Positions 52,403 through 61,257 of a stretch of DNA of 64,000 nucleotides are shown piece after piece (position 1 is the first letter of the stretch; each line of letters starts with the position of its first letter). The notes beneath the pieces were generated by a model that saw nothing but the letters and a program-made list of their open reading frames with translations, did not search any database and had not been told where the DNA came from. The stretch is from Bradyrhizobium sp. CCGE-LA001 (GTDB lineage Bacteria > Pseudomonadota > Alphaproteobacteria > Rhizobiales > Xanthobacteraceae): positions 5,945,501-6,009,500 of the forward strand of contig NZ_CP013949.1 in the NCBI RefSeq assembly GCF_000296215.2, written 5' to 3'. The position numbers and the translations under genes were made by a program.

Positions 52403-53790
52403 CACGCCTGTTCGCGATGGCAGGCTACGTCTATCAAAGCGCCGCGGCGATCATCCTGATCTTCGCGGTGAGCCATCTCCTGCCCGCTGCCGACTACACC
52501 AGCTTTTCCCTCGCGTTGGCCTCGAGCCAATTGCTCTGCGTCCTGATGTTCGAGTGGCTGCAACTCGCCGGGTTGCGTTTTCTGGCAGCAGCCGGGGAGG
52601 ACGAGGCCGCGCGGCTGAGGTGGTCGCTTTTTGCAGCCGGCGTGTCGAGTGCGGGCGCGCTGCTGGCGGTCGGAAGCTGCGCATTCCTGGCCAGCACGCT
52701 GCCGGCAGGGATCATCGCGCTCGGCCTCGGCATATCCGTGCTCCAGGGAGTGACGGATCTGTATTTCCTGACGGTACGTCTGTCCGACCGGCTGGGGGTC
52801 GCCTCCTCTCTTCTCGCACTGCGCGCCACCGCGCTTCTGGCCGGAGCCGCGGTGGGAGGAAGGATTTCAGGAACGGCTGAGGCCGCGCTGCTCGGGATCG
52901 CGTTGGGACACACGCTGGGGCTCGTCGCCGGCCTCATCGCATACCGCACGCCGCTGGAGCGCGCCTCCTGGCAGGCGATGCTCGCCGACTGGAAGACCTT
53001 CGCCCGCTACGGCATGCTCGCGGCGGGCGCATCCGTCATCCATCTGTCGGTGCCGGTGCTGCTCCGTTTCATCGTCATTGGCCGGCTGGGCGCGACCGGA
53101 GCAGGTGCCGGATTTTCGATCGCGCTCGACCTTCTGCAACGTCCGTTCTGGGTCCTCAATGCAGCGATCCACACTGTGAGCTACCCCGAAGTGGTCAAGG
53201 ACTTCGAGCGCGGGACCGTCACGAAGTCCGTCCAGTCGGCGCGGCGCATGTTCGAGTTCATGATCTGCACCACCCTCGTGCTGCTCGGCGGACTGGTCGG
53301 CTTCATTCCGGACGCCGCGCGCATCCTGGTGCCGCGGGAGAGCCTGGACGGCTTCCTGACGACCGCGCCCATGGTGGCCGCCTTCTATTTCCTGCACACG
53401 CATCTGCAGGCGACCGTCGCGGTCGTTCCGCATCTGGAGAAGCTCGCAACCAGGCTCGTGGTCGTTGCAGCCGGCCAGCTCGCGATCGTCGCGGCCATCG
53501 CGCTGGCCGCGGTTTGGGCCGGCCTGTCGCCGCGACAAGCGGTCGGCTGCGCTTCGCTCGCCACGCTGGCAACGATTTTGGTCGCGCTCGGTCCGACCCT
53601 GCGGTTCGAGGCATTCCCGCGCTGGTCACTGGTCGCGCAGGCGCTCGTGGCCGCCGTCCTGATCGGATCACTCGGCACGATGCCGACCGAGCCTCCGGCA
53701 TGGCTTGCCGGCAAGATCGTGATTGCCGCAATCGCGACGGCCCTCGTCGGATGGCGTGGAGATTTCCTGATGCTGGCCCGCCGCGGCTAA
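52399..53790 (+). CDS. MOP-superfamily polysaccharide flippase 1 (Wzx-like)
   Basis: 463-residue integral membrane protein with about 12-14 helices, of the oligosaccharidyl-lipid/polysaccharide flippase group. It starts MTRLFAMAGYVYQSAAAIILIFAVSHLLPAADYTSFS, with ATGA overlap to GT3. It presumably moves lipid-linked repeat units across the inner membrane. A second, unrelated-looking flippase gene lies at 59667-61148. Repeat-unit structure cannot be inferred. Confidence 0.82.
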   Translation: MTRLFAMAGYVYQSAAAIILIFAVSHLLPAADYTSFSLALASSQLLCVLMFEWLQLAGLRFLAAAGEDEAARLRWSLFAAGVSSAGALLAVGSCAFLASTLPAGIIALGLGISVLQGVTDLYFLTVRLSDRLGVASSLLALRATALLAGAAVGGRISGTAEAALLGIALGHTLGLVAGLIAYRTPLERASWQAMLADWKTFARYGMLAAGASVIHLSVPVLLRFIVIGRLGATGAGAGFSIALDLLQRPFWVLNAAIHTVSYPEVVKDFERGTVTKSVQSARRMFEFMICTTLVLLGGLVGFIPDAARILVPRESLDGFLTTAPMVAAFYFLHTHLQATVAVVPHLEKLATRLVVVAAGQLAIVAAIALAAVWAGLSPRQAVGCASLATLATILVALGPTLRFEAFPRWSLVAQALVAAVLIGSLGTMPTEPPAWLAGKIVIAAIATALVGWRGDFLMLARRG

Positions 53791-54353
53791 TTCGCAGCAC
53801 TCGGCACGAACAGCAGGCCAGCAACTGAGCCGTGGGCGACGGCGCCGATTCAGTTTCCTGGACGGAACCATTACGCCTTTCCGATCCAACCGAAGGGCCA
53901 CATCCGGGAAAATACGGCACAACCAGTGCGGTCAATTCCATCGGATTGCTCGCCCATGAAAATGGCATCTGCCGACTCCCTGTGCAATCCGATGATGCAG
54001 ACGAAAGAGTCGGCACCGGACTCGGCAACGAGACGCTTCACTTGGTCGCGACTCCCAGCGCCGCGTCCGCCTGACACACTCTCAAGCCGAAGCTTCGATC
54101 GAATGCGTGCGGCATGCGCACATATTCAGCAGTGCAAACCGTGGAAATCTTAAAAGCGCCTTTCTCGCGCCATCCTGCACCGGCATCGCATCAACATTCT
54201 GCTGCAACACGAGTCGAGCTGTTCCATCACAAGGAACAGCGTTTCACTCACGATTTGTAGCTTCTATTTTTATCTGAAATTCACACTCGACAGTGAAGCT
54301 TGAACGCAAATCCTGCGAGCAATTTTGCTCGCGCTGAAGAACTCGAGTGTGCA
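53791..54353. other. 563-bp non-coding stretch before the 1302-residue protein gene
   Basis: No convincing gene. It changes from GC-rich to AT-richer toward the right (TTTTTATCTGAAATTCACACT near 54270-54285), as expected of a promoter and leader. A short open frame on the minus strand at 53871-54077 has no recognisable family. A stem-loop lies at 54315-54332. Confidence 0.6.
54315..54332 (+). promoter_or_regulatory. short perfect hairpin in the leader of the 1302-residue protein gene
   Basis: GCGAGCAA-tt-TTGCTCGC, perfect 8-bp stem with a two-base loop, ends 22 bases before the ATG at 54354. It may affect mRNA stability or translation, or bind a dimeric regulator. Confidence 0.4.
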
Positions 54354-57300
54354 ATGCCTGATCAAACCATCCTCTCCGCCAGCGGCTTCACCAATTCCAT
54401 CGGCGTCAACACGCATGCCGGTTTCGGATGGACCGGCTACAACAATCTCGCGCTGATGGCCGACAGCCTCGAATATCTCGGTGTCACCCATCTCCGCGAC
54501 GCAATGGGAACCAGCCCCGCTGCGCAACCGGTCGTCGAGGGCCTGGCGGCCGCCGGCTACAAGTTCGATTTCCTGGTGTCGTCCGCGCTGCCCCAATCCG
54601 GCGCGGCCGGGCTGCAGAACTACATCGCCTCGCTCCAGAAGTTCGCGACCAGCTATTCGGGCAGCATCATCGCCATCGAAGGGCTCAACGAGGCCAATCA
54701 CCAGCCCTTCAGCTATAATGGCAGCTCGAGCCTCAGCGCCGCGGCCCAATTCCAGAGCGCGCTCTACCAGGCCGTCAATGCCAACGCCACGCTCGCCAAC
54801 ATTCCCGTCTTCAATCTGTCACTGGCCTACAACGATCCCCAGGGCTACAGCCAGCTCGGCAACATGTCGGGCTCGGTCGATTATGCCAACGCCCACGCCT
54901 ATGTCAGCACCAGCCTGACACCGAGCAGCTCCATTGCGGCGACGCTAAGCGCCGTCATGCACGCGGCGCCGGGAAAGCCCGTCGTCATCACGGAGACCGG
55001 CTACACCACGCAGGCCAACACCCAATATCTCGGCGTCAACGAGACGGTGCAGGCCAAGTCGATCCTGAACACGCTGGTTGATGCCTACAAGGCCGGCGTG
55101 AGCTCGACTTACCTCTACGAGCTGTTCGACCGCGACTCGTCCGCGGCCAATACCAATCCCGAAGCCAATTTCGGCCTGTTCAACTCCGACGGAACGCCCA
55201 AGCTCGCCGCGACGGCGATCCACAATTTGACGACCATTCTGGCCGATGACGGCAAGGGCGGCCAGCAGCCGACTGATCCGCTGAACTACACCCTGAGCAA
55301 CATGCCGGACTCGGGCAACAGCATGGTGCTCGGCAAGAGCAACGGCGCCTACGAGCTCGTCGTATGGGCGGAGCCAAAGCTCTGGAAGGACGCCAACGAT
55401 ACCGAGATTTCCAATCCGACCAAGACCGTCACGGTGAACCTCGGCGGCGTACATCATACGGTGAAGGTGTACGACACGCTGACGGGAACCACGGCGATCG
55501 CCAGCTACACCGACGTCAGCACCATCACCATTCCGGTCAGCGATCACCCCGTGATCATCGAGATCGACGCGCCTCCGACCACGCCGCCCGCGTCAGACAC
55601 AAGGACCAGCGTCACCGGGACGGCTGCAGAGATCGTGCCGCAACTGTCCGACCTGAGCGACTCGACGGCACTCCAGACCATCACGCTGACCGACTCCCAC
55701 GTCCTGCAGGTCGCCTCGAAGGCGACCATGGACTACATGATCGCCCATTACGGCAGCGCGCTGTCCAAGATCCAGGGCGGATATTCGTTCTCGGTGACGA
55801 ACTCGGCCGCGACCTGGACCAACACGAAGACCTACGATTCGAGCGGAAAGCTGCTTTCGAGGTCCGACACCGGCCTCAATTCAAGCGGCCAGCCGACCTC
55901 GACCACTGTCGTCTACAGCGACGGCTCCCAGGACCTGATCAGCTACACCGGCGGCGTGAAGACGAAATTCGTTCACGTCGGCACCGACGCGGTCCGGACC
56001 ACAGACACCTACAATACGGCCGGAACTCTGCTGAGCCAGATCGTGCAGAAGACGGACGGCTATTACTCCACCACGCTTTATACGAACGGGGTGAAGACCG
56101 CCGCTTATGTCAAGAACGCGGACGGCTCGCAGGACAACTACACCTACAACGTCCAGGGCAAGAGCTTCACCAGCCAGGTGCAGCATCTCGACGCCACGGG
56201 GAAGGTCACTTCGGTGATCCGCAGCCATGCCGACGGCTCGCTGGATTCGACACAGGTCTATAAGGGCGACGGCAGCAGCGTAATCACGTTGTACAGCGCC
56301 ACGGGAGTGAAACTGGTCGAGACCGCCTACCATGCCGATCGCAGCAAGGATGTCTGGACCTACAACATCAAGGGTCAGAACTATACGACCGAGCACGATG
56401 TCTACGATTCGACCGGATTCCTCACGACCCTGACGCGCCTGCATGCGGACGGCAGCATGGCTTTCGAGCTGAAGCAGACGGCCGACGGCACCAAGACGAC
56501 CAACTGGTACAATGCCGCCGGCAGCCTCACCAGCGAAGTGGTCCAAAAGGCCGACGGCTTCACCTCGACAACGCTCTACAGCAACGGCGTCAAGACCAAA
56601 GCCTATATCAAGAACGCCGACGGCAGCCTGGACAACTATGCCTACGGCATCACCGGTCAGAGCTACACCACGCTGATCCAGCATATCGATCCGTCCGGCA
56701 AGGTGACGGCCGTGACCCGGAAGCACGCGGATGGCACGCTCGACTATACCCAGGTCGTCAACAACGACGGAAGCAGCGTCGTCACCACCTATGATTTGAA
56801 GGGAGTAAAGACGAAACAGTCCGAGCATCACGCTGATGGCAGCAAGGACGTCTTCCTCTTCAACATCAAGGGCCAGAACTACACGACCGAACACGACGTC
56901 TACGATGCAGCCGGCTTCCTCACGACGCTGATCCGGAAGCACGCGGACGGCAGCATGGCGTTCAAGCTGCTGCAGAGCAAGGATGGGACCAAGACGACGG
57001 ACTGGTACGACGCCAACGGCGTTCTCACCAGCGAGGTGCTTCAGAAGCCAAGCGGGTACAACTCGACCACGGTGTACACCAATGGCGTGAAGACCGCGGT
57101 CTACATCACCAACGCTGACATGAGCCGGGACAATTACAGCTACAACATCACCGGTCAGAGCTATACCACGCAGTACCAGCACCTCGATCCGGCCGGCAAG
57201 ACGACCGAGGTGACCCGCTGGCATGCCGACGGCTCGCTCGACTATACCCAGGTCGTCAACGACGACGGCAGCAGCGTTGTTGCGACCTACGATGCGGCAG

Positions 57301-58262
57301 GCGTCAAGAAGATGGAGACCGACTACCACGCCGACGGCTCGAGGGATGTCCATCTGTTCAACGTCGTCGGTCAGAACTACACGACGGAGCACGACACTTA
57401 CGATTCCACCGGCTTCCTCACTCACATCGTGCGCACCCACGCCGACAACAGCCTGGCTTTCACGCTGACGCAGACGGCCGATGGTACCAAGACCTCGGAC
57501 TGGTACGACGCCAAGGGGGTCATCACCAGCGAGGTGACGACCAAGAGCGATGGTTACAGCTCCACGACCGTTTATACCGCCGGCGTGAAGTCCGCGGCTT
57601 ACATCAAGAACGCCGATGGTACGTCGGACAATTGGAACTACAACGTCACCGGGCAGTCCTACACCACCCAGCATCAGCATCTCGATGCCTCGGGCAAGCT
57701 GGTCGAGCTCACCCGGACTCACGCCGACGGCACGCTGGACTATACCCAGGTCGTCCACAACGACGGCAGCAAGCTGACCGACATCTACAACAGCGCCGGC
57801 GTCAAGACCCAGGAAATCGCCAACAACGCCGACGGCTCGAAGGACGTCTTCCTATTCAACTTCAACGGACAGGCCGGCACGACGCAGCACGAGAACTACA
57901 ACCCCGCCAACGCGCTCCAGTTCATCGATCAGACCAAGACCGACGGGACTCACAATGTCACGGCCGTCGCAAGCGGAGTGACGATCGAGGGCGGGGCCGG
58001 CAACGACATATTCTCGGCGGCGCCGAACTCGACCACCATCGCCTACGATCATGGCCAGGACCAGATCCTCAACTTCCAGGCCGGCAGTGGCACGACGCAC
58101 GACACGATCGCGATCTCAAAATTGCTGGCCGCGGACTACAGCCACCTGCAGATCACGCAGTCCGGCATGAACGCGCTCATCACGTTCTCGGCCAACGACA
58201 CGATCCTGCTGAAGAACGTCTATGCCTCCAGCCTGACGAGCCACGACTTCCTGTTCGTCTGA
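54354..58262 (+). CDS. secreted glycosidase-repeat-RTX fusion protein
   Basis: 1302-residue protein without a Sec signal. Residues about 1-300 are a TIM-barrel glycosidase domain with the likely acid/base in GLNEANHQ (E113) and nucleophile in VITETGYTT (E214), related to the PslG-like enzyme in the same locus. About 320-410 is a beta-sandwich and 410-485 a linker domain. About 488-1175 is tandem repeat of period 166 residues, with YD-like phrases (YDSTGFLTTLTR, HADGS, NADGSLDN). The end has one RTX-type nonapeptide-like GGAGNDIFS and the type I secretion-style C-terminus DTILLKNVYASSLTSHDFLFV. I infer export by a type I system and action on extracellular polysaccharide. The transporter is not in the window. 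The start could be TTG at 54300, but the ATG is preferred. Confidence 0.82.
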   Translation: MPDQTILSASGFTNSIGVNTHAGFGWTGYNNLALMADSLEYLGVTHLRDAMGTSPAAQPVVEGLAAAGYKFDFLVSSALPQSGAAGLQNYIASLQKFATSYSGSIIAIEGLNEANHQPFSYNGSSSLSAAAQFQSALYQAVNANATLANIPVFNLSLAYNDPQGYSQLGNMSGSVDYANAHAYVSTSLTPSSSIAATLSAVMHAAPGKPVVITETGYTTQANTQYLGVNETVQAKSILNTLVDAYKAGVSSTYLYELFDRDSSAANTNPEANFGLFNSDGTPKLAATAIHNLTTILADDGKGGQQPTDPLNYTLSNMPDSGNSMVLGKSNGAYELVVWAEPKLWKDANDTEISNPTKTVTVNLGGVHHTVKVYDTLTGTTAIASYTDVSTITIPVSDHPVIIEIDAPPTTPPASDTRTSVTGTAAEIVPQLSDLSDSTALQTITLTDSHVLQVASKATMDYMIAHYGSALSKIQGGYSFSVTNSAATWTNTKTYDSSGKLLSRSDTGLNSSGQPTSTTVVYSDGSQDLISYTGGVKTKFVHVGTDAVRTTDTYNTAGTLLSQIVQKTDGYYSTTLYTNGVKTAAYVKNADGSQDNYTYNVQGKSFTSQVQHLDATGKVTSVIRSHADGSLDSTQVYKGDGSSVITLYSATGVKLVETAYHADRSKDVWTYNIKGQNYTTEHDVYDSTGFLTTLTRLHADGSMAFELKQTADGTKTTNWYNAAGSLTSEVVQKADGFTSTTLYSNGVKTKAYIKNADGSLDNYAYGITGQSYTTLIQHIDPSGKVTAVTRKHADGTLDYTQVVNNDGSSVVTTYDLKGVKTKQSEHHADGSKDVFLFNIKGQNYTTEHDVYDAAGFLTTLIRKHADGSMAFKLLQSKDGTKTTDWYDANGVLTSEVLQKPSGYNSTTVYTNGVKTAVYITNADMSRDNYSYNITGQSYTTQYQHLDPAGKTTEVTRWHADGSLDYTQVVNDDGSSVVATYDAAGVKKMETDYHADGSRDVHLFNVVGQNYTTEHDTYDSTGFLTHIVRTHADNSLAFTLTQTADGTKTSDWYDAKGVITSEVTTKSDGYSSTTVYTAGVKSAAYIKNADGTSDNWNYNVTGQSYTTQHQHLDASGKLVELTRTHADGTLDYTQVVHNDGSKLTDIYNSAGVKTQEIANNADGSKDVFLFNFNGQAGTTQHENYNPANALQFIDQTKTDGTHNVTAVASGVTIEGGAGNDIFSAAPNSTTIAYDHGQDQILNFQAGSGTTHDTIAISKLLAADYSHLQITQSGMNALITFSANDTILLKNVYASSLTSHDFLFV
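55815..57875 (+). repeat. 498-bp in-frame tandem repeats (about four copies)
   Basis: Copies start at 56382, 56880 and 57378 with an exact period of 498 bp (166 codons). A more divergent copy precedes them from about 55815 and a truncated one follows 57875. Each unit opens YTTEHDxYD and ends KGQN or VGQN. They are inside the fusion protein gene and are diverged in sequence but not in length. Confidence 0.9.
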
Positions 58263-58303
58263 GCACGGCGAATCTGCCCAAACGGGCGCCAACAGCGCTA
58301 AGG

Positions 58304-58335
58304 GGGCCGGGACCCTGCAAGGTCCCGGCCCTGTT
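58304..58335 (+). terminator. intrinsic terminator after the fusion protein gene
   Basis: GGGCCGGGACC (58304-58314) pairs perfectly with GGTCCCGGCCC (58321-58331) around a six-base loop, followed by a T-rich stretch. It starts 42 bp after the stop codon. Confidence 0.88.
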
Positions 58336-58514
58336 CGTTTGTCGGGCGCCTGCCTCATCGATGAGCAGAAGACTGACTGCCATCCACAATTGGATGGGTC
58401 CTATGAATTCGAGCGGGTCGCCGCGATTGCGCCTGCATCAGCCAGCGCGTTGCGAACTTGCGTCACAATTCGCCCCTAGAAGGGCGACGAACCGCGCAAG
58501 GATACCGAGACCCG

Positions 58515-59639
58515 ATGGAAGCCAGTGAAGCTAGACGTTTCGTCGTTCTCGACTTCTACCGCTTCGTCGCCGCGCTCGGGGTCTTCATCTTCCACCTGAA
58601 GCTGATCGACAAGGGTATCTCGCCGGCCTGGAACGGGTCCTACGGCCTGTTCGTGGACATGTTCTTCATCCTGTCCGGCTTCGTGATCTCCTATTCCTAC
58701 CCTTCAAACTCGACAGGCCTGCGCTCCTATGCGCGCTTCCTGGTGAGGCGGATCGCGCGAATCTACCCCCTGCATCTGCTCACGTTGTTGATATTCGCGG
58801 TCCTTGCTCTCATGGGCATATCCGGCCCGACCTCGCACGCGAGCTGGACGGATTTCGTTCACAACCTCTTCCTCGTGCAGGCGTGGGGGATCACAGATCA
58901 TCTCAGCTTCAACTCGCCGGCCTGGTCCATTAGCGCCGAGCTGTTCTGTTACCTTCTATTCCCATTGTTTATGCTGCTGGCGGGCCGGATCTCGCCGCTG
59001 ATGCTCGCGATCGTCGTGGCGCTGTCTTATGGAATCCTCGCCCATGCGCACCTGCCGATCTGGCAGGAACGCTCGCAGATGTACGGGGCAACCTTCGACT
59101 TCGGGATCCTGCGGGCCCTTCCGAGCTTCCTGAACGGAATTCTCCTGACCGTTCTGTTCAGGCTCTCGAGCGACTATCGCAAGAAACCGGTCGCATTCGC
59201 CGGAATAGCGCTGTTTGTCGTCTCGATCCTGGTCCTCAACTTCTTTGCCAAGCCCGATCTTGCAATCATCCTGTTCTCTCTCGCGATCCTGGTCACAGCC
59301 ACCGGAGAAAGCGCCTTCGCCCGGTTTCCCGGCTCTGACTGGCTTGGCCGCCTCGGCAACACATCATATGCGATTTACATGGTGCACGAAGTGCTGCTGA
59401 TCCTGCTTTTCAAGCCGGCCTGGCACTTTTTCGGACTTCAACCAAGCATGTTTCCAGTGTTTGCGTTGGTCTGCTGCATCGTTCTGACGGTCGTTGCCGA
59501 CGTGACATATCGCTATGTCGAAAATCCCGCTCGAAAATTGATCAATCGGCTGGCACCCGGCGATGCAAGATCAGCCCGCATCCCGAAGGCTGAACCGCTC
59601 GATCTTTCCGAGGCCAGACAGGCGGCCAAGGCAGGCTAG
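58515..59639 (+). CDS. acyltransferase-3 family protein 1 (polysaccharide O-acylation)
   Basis: 374-residue integral membrane acyltransferase (about ten helices), of the family that adds acetyl or succinyl groups to exopolysaccharides. The N-terminal block LDFYRFVAALGVFIFHLKL has the conserved Arg and His. FILSGFVISYSY and YRYVENPARKL near the C-terminus are typical. The ATG at 58515 has GAG about eight bases upstream. It lies within the polysaccharide locus and is divergent in neither direction; the next gene is on the opposite strand, 27 bp away. Confidence 0.86.
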   Translation: MEASEARRFVVLDFYRFVAALGVFIFHLKLIDKGISPAWNGSYGLFVDMFFILSGFVISYSYPSNSTGLRSYARFLVRRIARIYPLHLLTLLIFAVLALMGISGPTSHASWTDFVHNLFLVQAWGITDHLSFNSPAWSISAELFCYLLFPLFMLLAGRISPLMLAIVVALSYGILAHAHLPIWQERSQMYGATFDFGILRALPSFLNGILLTVLFRLSSDYRKKPVAFAGIALFVVSILVLNFFAKPDLAIILFSLAILVTATGESAFARFPGSDWLGRLGNTSYAIYMVHEVLLILLFKPAWHFFGLQPSMFPVFALVCCIVLTVVADVTYRYVENPARKLINRLAPGDARSARIPKAEPLDLSEARQAAKAG

Positions 59640-59666
59640 GTGGAGTGCAAAGGCCGGATCTTGCAG

Positions 59667-61148
59667 CTAGGTCCTCGGTGATCGCCGCACACGATTCAAG
59701 ACTTCCTGGCATATCCGCATCACGGCCGGTCGGGCGACTGCCACAACGACGACGAGATAAACCGAACAACCAAGCAGCACGAGCGCGGCGAGACGCAGCC
59801 ATGGCGACGTGGCGGGCATGGTAACGGAGGCACCAACCACGGCGCATGCCATCACCGCGGAGCCGGCAAGTGCGGGCATCAGCGCGGCGGCATAGGGCTT
59901 GATTCCGAGCGACAGGATCCGCATCGAGGCTCCGGCGGACAGTGGATACAGCAACAAGGCGCGAACGACGTAGCCGACAGCAATCGCGATAAGGCCGAAC
60001 GGCGCGGCGACGATGAAGATCGCTATGTTCGAAACCGCGTAGATCAGCGTCAGCCAGGTCTGCCAGTGCGGTTTGCCGAATGCCAAGATCACGGAGTGAT
60101 TGTAGAGGCCGATCGTGGTCAGGAATCCGGTGATCGACATGATCGCGAGCAGAGGGGCGGCCTCGCCCCACTTGGATCCGAAGAAACCAGCGATGAGATC
60201 CGGCGCCAGAGCCGCTATGCCGGCGAAAAGCGGCGCCGTCAGCAGCGACGTGTACATGACGAAGTCGACCAGCGTCGAACGCGACGCTTCGCGGTCATGC
60301 TGGAGGCCGGCGATGGTCGAAAAGAACACGCGGTTCAACGCATTTCCGATCACGGTACTCACGGCGTTGACCAGGCGCTTGGCGAGGCTATAGAAGCCCG
60401 CGCCGGCGGCGCCGGTATACCAAGTGACGAAAATCAGATCGGAATTGGCATTGGCGAAGTTCGTGATTCCGGTCAGCGCCACGTAGCGCGCATAGCTCAG
60501 GAGCTCGATAACAGCCCGCCGGCTGACCCGGAGCCGAGGGCGCCAAGGCGTCAGGATCCAAAGGCTGACCAGCGAGATCAACGAAGTCGTGACGAGCTGT
60601 CCGACCAGCGCAACGACGCCGTACCCCTGTATCGCCAGCGCGATCCCTACGGCCCCGCCTACCGTGATTGAAGAAATCGAGCGGATGGCGAGGGATCGAA
60701 AGAGTTGATTGCGCGTCAGCCAGGCCTCGTGCGTCCGTGAGAGGCCTTGCACGGCCACCACGATGCAAAATCCCTTGAGAACGATGGCAAGGTCCGAAAG
60801 ACCGGAGAATCGTTCGACAGCGCCGCTCGAGGCGAACAGTGCGAGCGCTGCAAACAAGGAGAGGCCCGCAATGAGCCAAAACGAGGCAGTGTAATCCTCG
60901 TCCTTCGGCTCGGGGCGCGCCTGGACGGCGATCGCGATGCTCTCGATCAGGACTGCCCGGCAGAATTCGAGCGCCAGCGCCCCCGTTGCCACGATGCCGA
61001 GAATCTGCGGCGACAGCAGCCGCGCCATGATCATGTAGATTGCGAGCGTAAGAGCCTGCCCGACCGCGGAATCGAGTGTGGACCAGATGACGCCCGAAAC
61101 GATCGAGCGCGGCTTGATAATCTCGTGGCGCAATTGAAAGCCTGTCAC
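59667..61148 (-). CDS. MOP-superfamily polysaccharide flippase 2 (Wzx-like)
   Basis: 493-residue membrane protein with about 13-14 helices, of the polysaccharide-transport family. The N-terminal SGVIWSTLDSAVGQALTLAIYMIMARLLSP is the classic Wzx/ExoT-like start. It faces away from the pyruvyl transferase gene across a 109-bp control region. Presence of two flippase genes in 9 kb suggests either two polymers or different substrates. Confidence 0.86.
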   Translation of the reverse strand: MTGFQLRHEIIKPRSIVSGVIWSTLDSAVGQALTLAIYMIMARLLSPQILGIVATGALALEFCRAVLIESIAIAVQARPEPKDEDYTASFWLIAGLSLFAALALFASSGAVERFSGLSDLAIVLKGFCIVVAVQGLSRTHEAWLTRNQLFRSLAIRSISSITVGGAVGIALAIQGYGVVALVGQLVTTSLISLVSLWILTPWRPRLRVSRRAVIELLSYARYVALTGITNFANANSDLIFVTWYTGAAGAGFYSLAKRLVNAVSTVIGNALNRVFFSTIAGLQHDREASRSTLVDFVMYTSLLTAPLFAGIAALAPDLIAGFFGSKWGEAAPLLAIMSITGFLTTIGLYNHSVILAFGKPHWQTWLTLIYAVSNIAIFIVAAPFGLIAIAVGYVVRALLLYPLSAGASMRILSLGIKPYAAALMPALAGSAVMACAVVGASVTMPATSPWLRLAALVLLGCSVYLVVVVAVARPAVMRICQEVLNRVRRSPRT

Positions 61149-61257
61149 GATTTCGAGTTAGGCCGACATTCGTCGGGGAACCATTGGCTGAATGGTCCAA
61201 TAGTCGCCTTGTTTACGAGGACACTACGGCAAGAAAGCAGCTACAATCCGAGGCAGC

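Noticed and set aside
53871..54077. 68-codon minus-strand frame in the gap before the fusion gene
   Set aside because: No ribosome-binding site, no family match that I recognise, and an AT/GC mix like non-coding DNA. It could be a gene remnant, but that cannot be supported.
54300..54353. TTG at 54300 as the start of the fusion protein
   Set aside because: It would add 18 residues without domain character and include the hairpin. The ATG at 54354 gives a sequence that begins near the first barrel strand. Neither has a strong ribosome-binding site, so this stays open.
55881..57758. 625-codon minus-strand open frame opposite the repeats
   Set aside because: Its apparent regularity is just the reverse reading of the 498-bp repeats; no start site, signal or family supports it.
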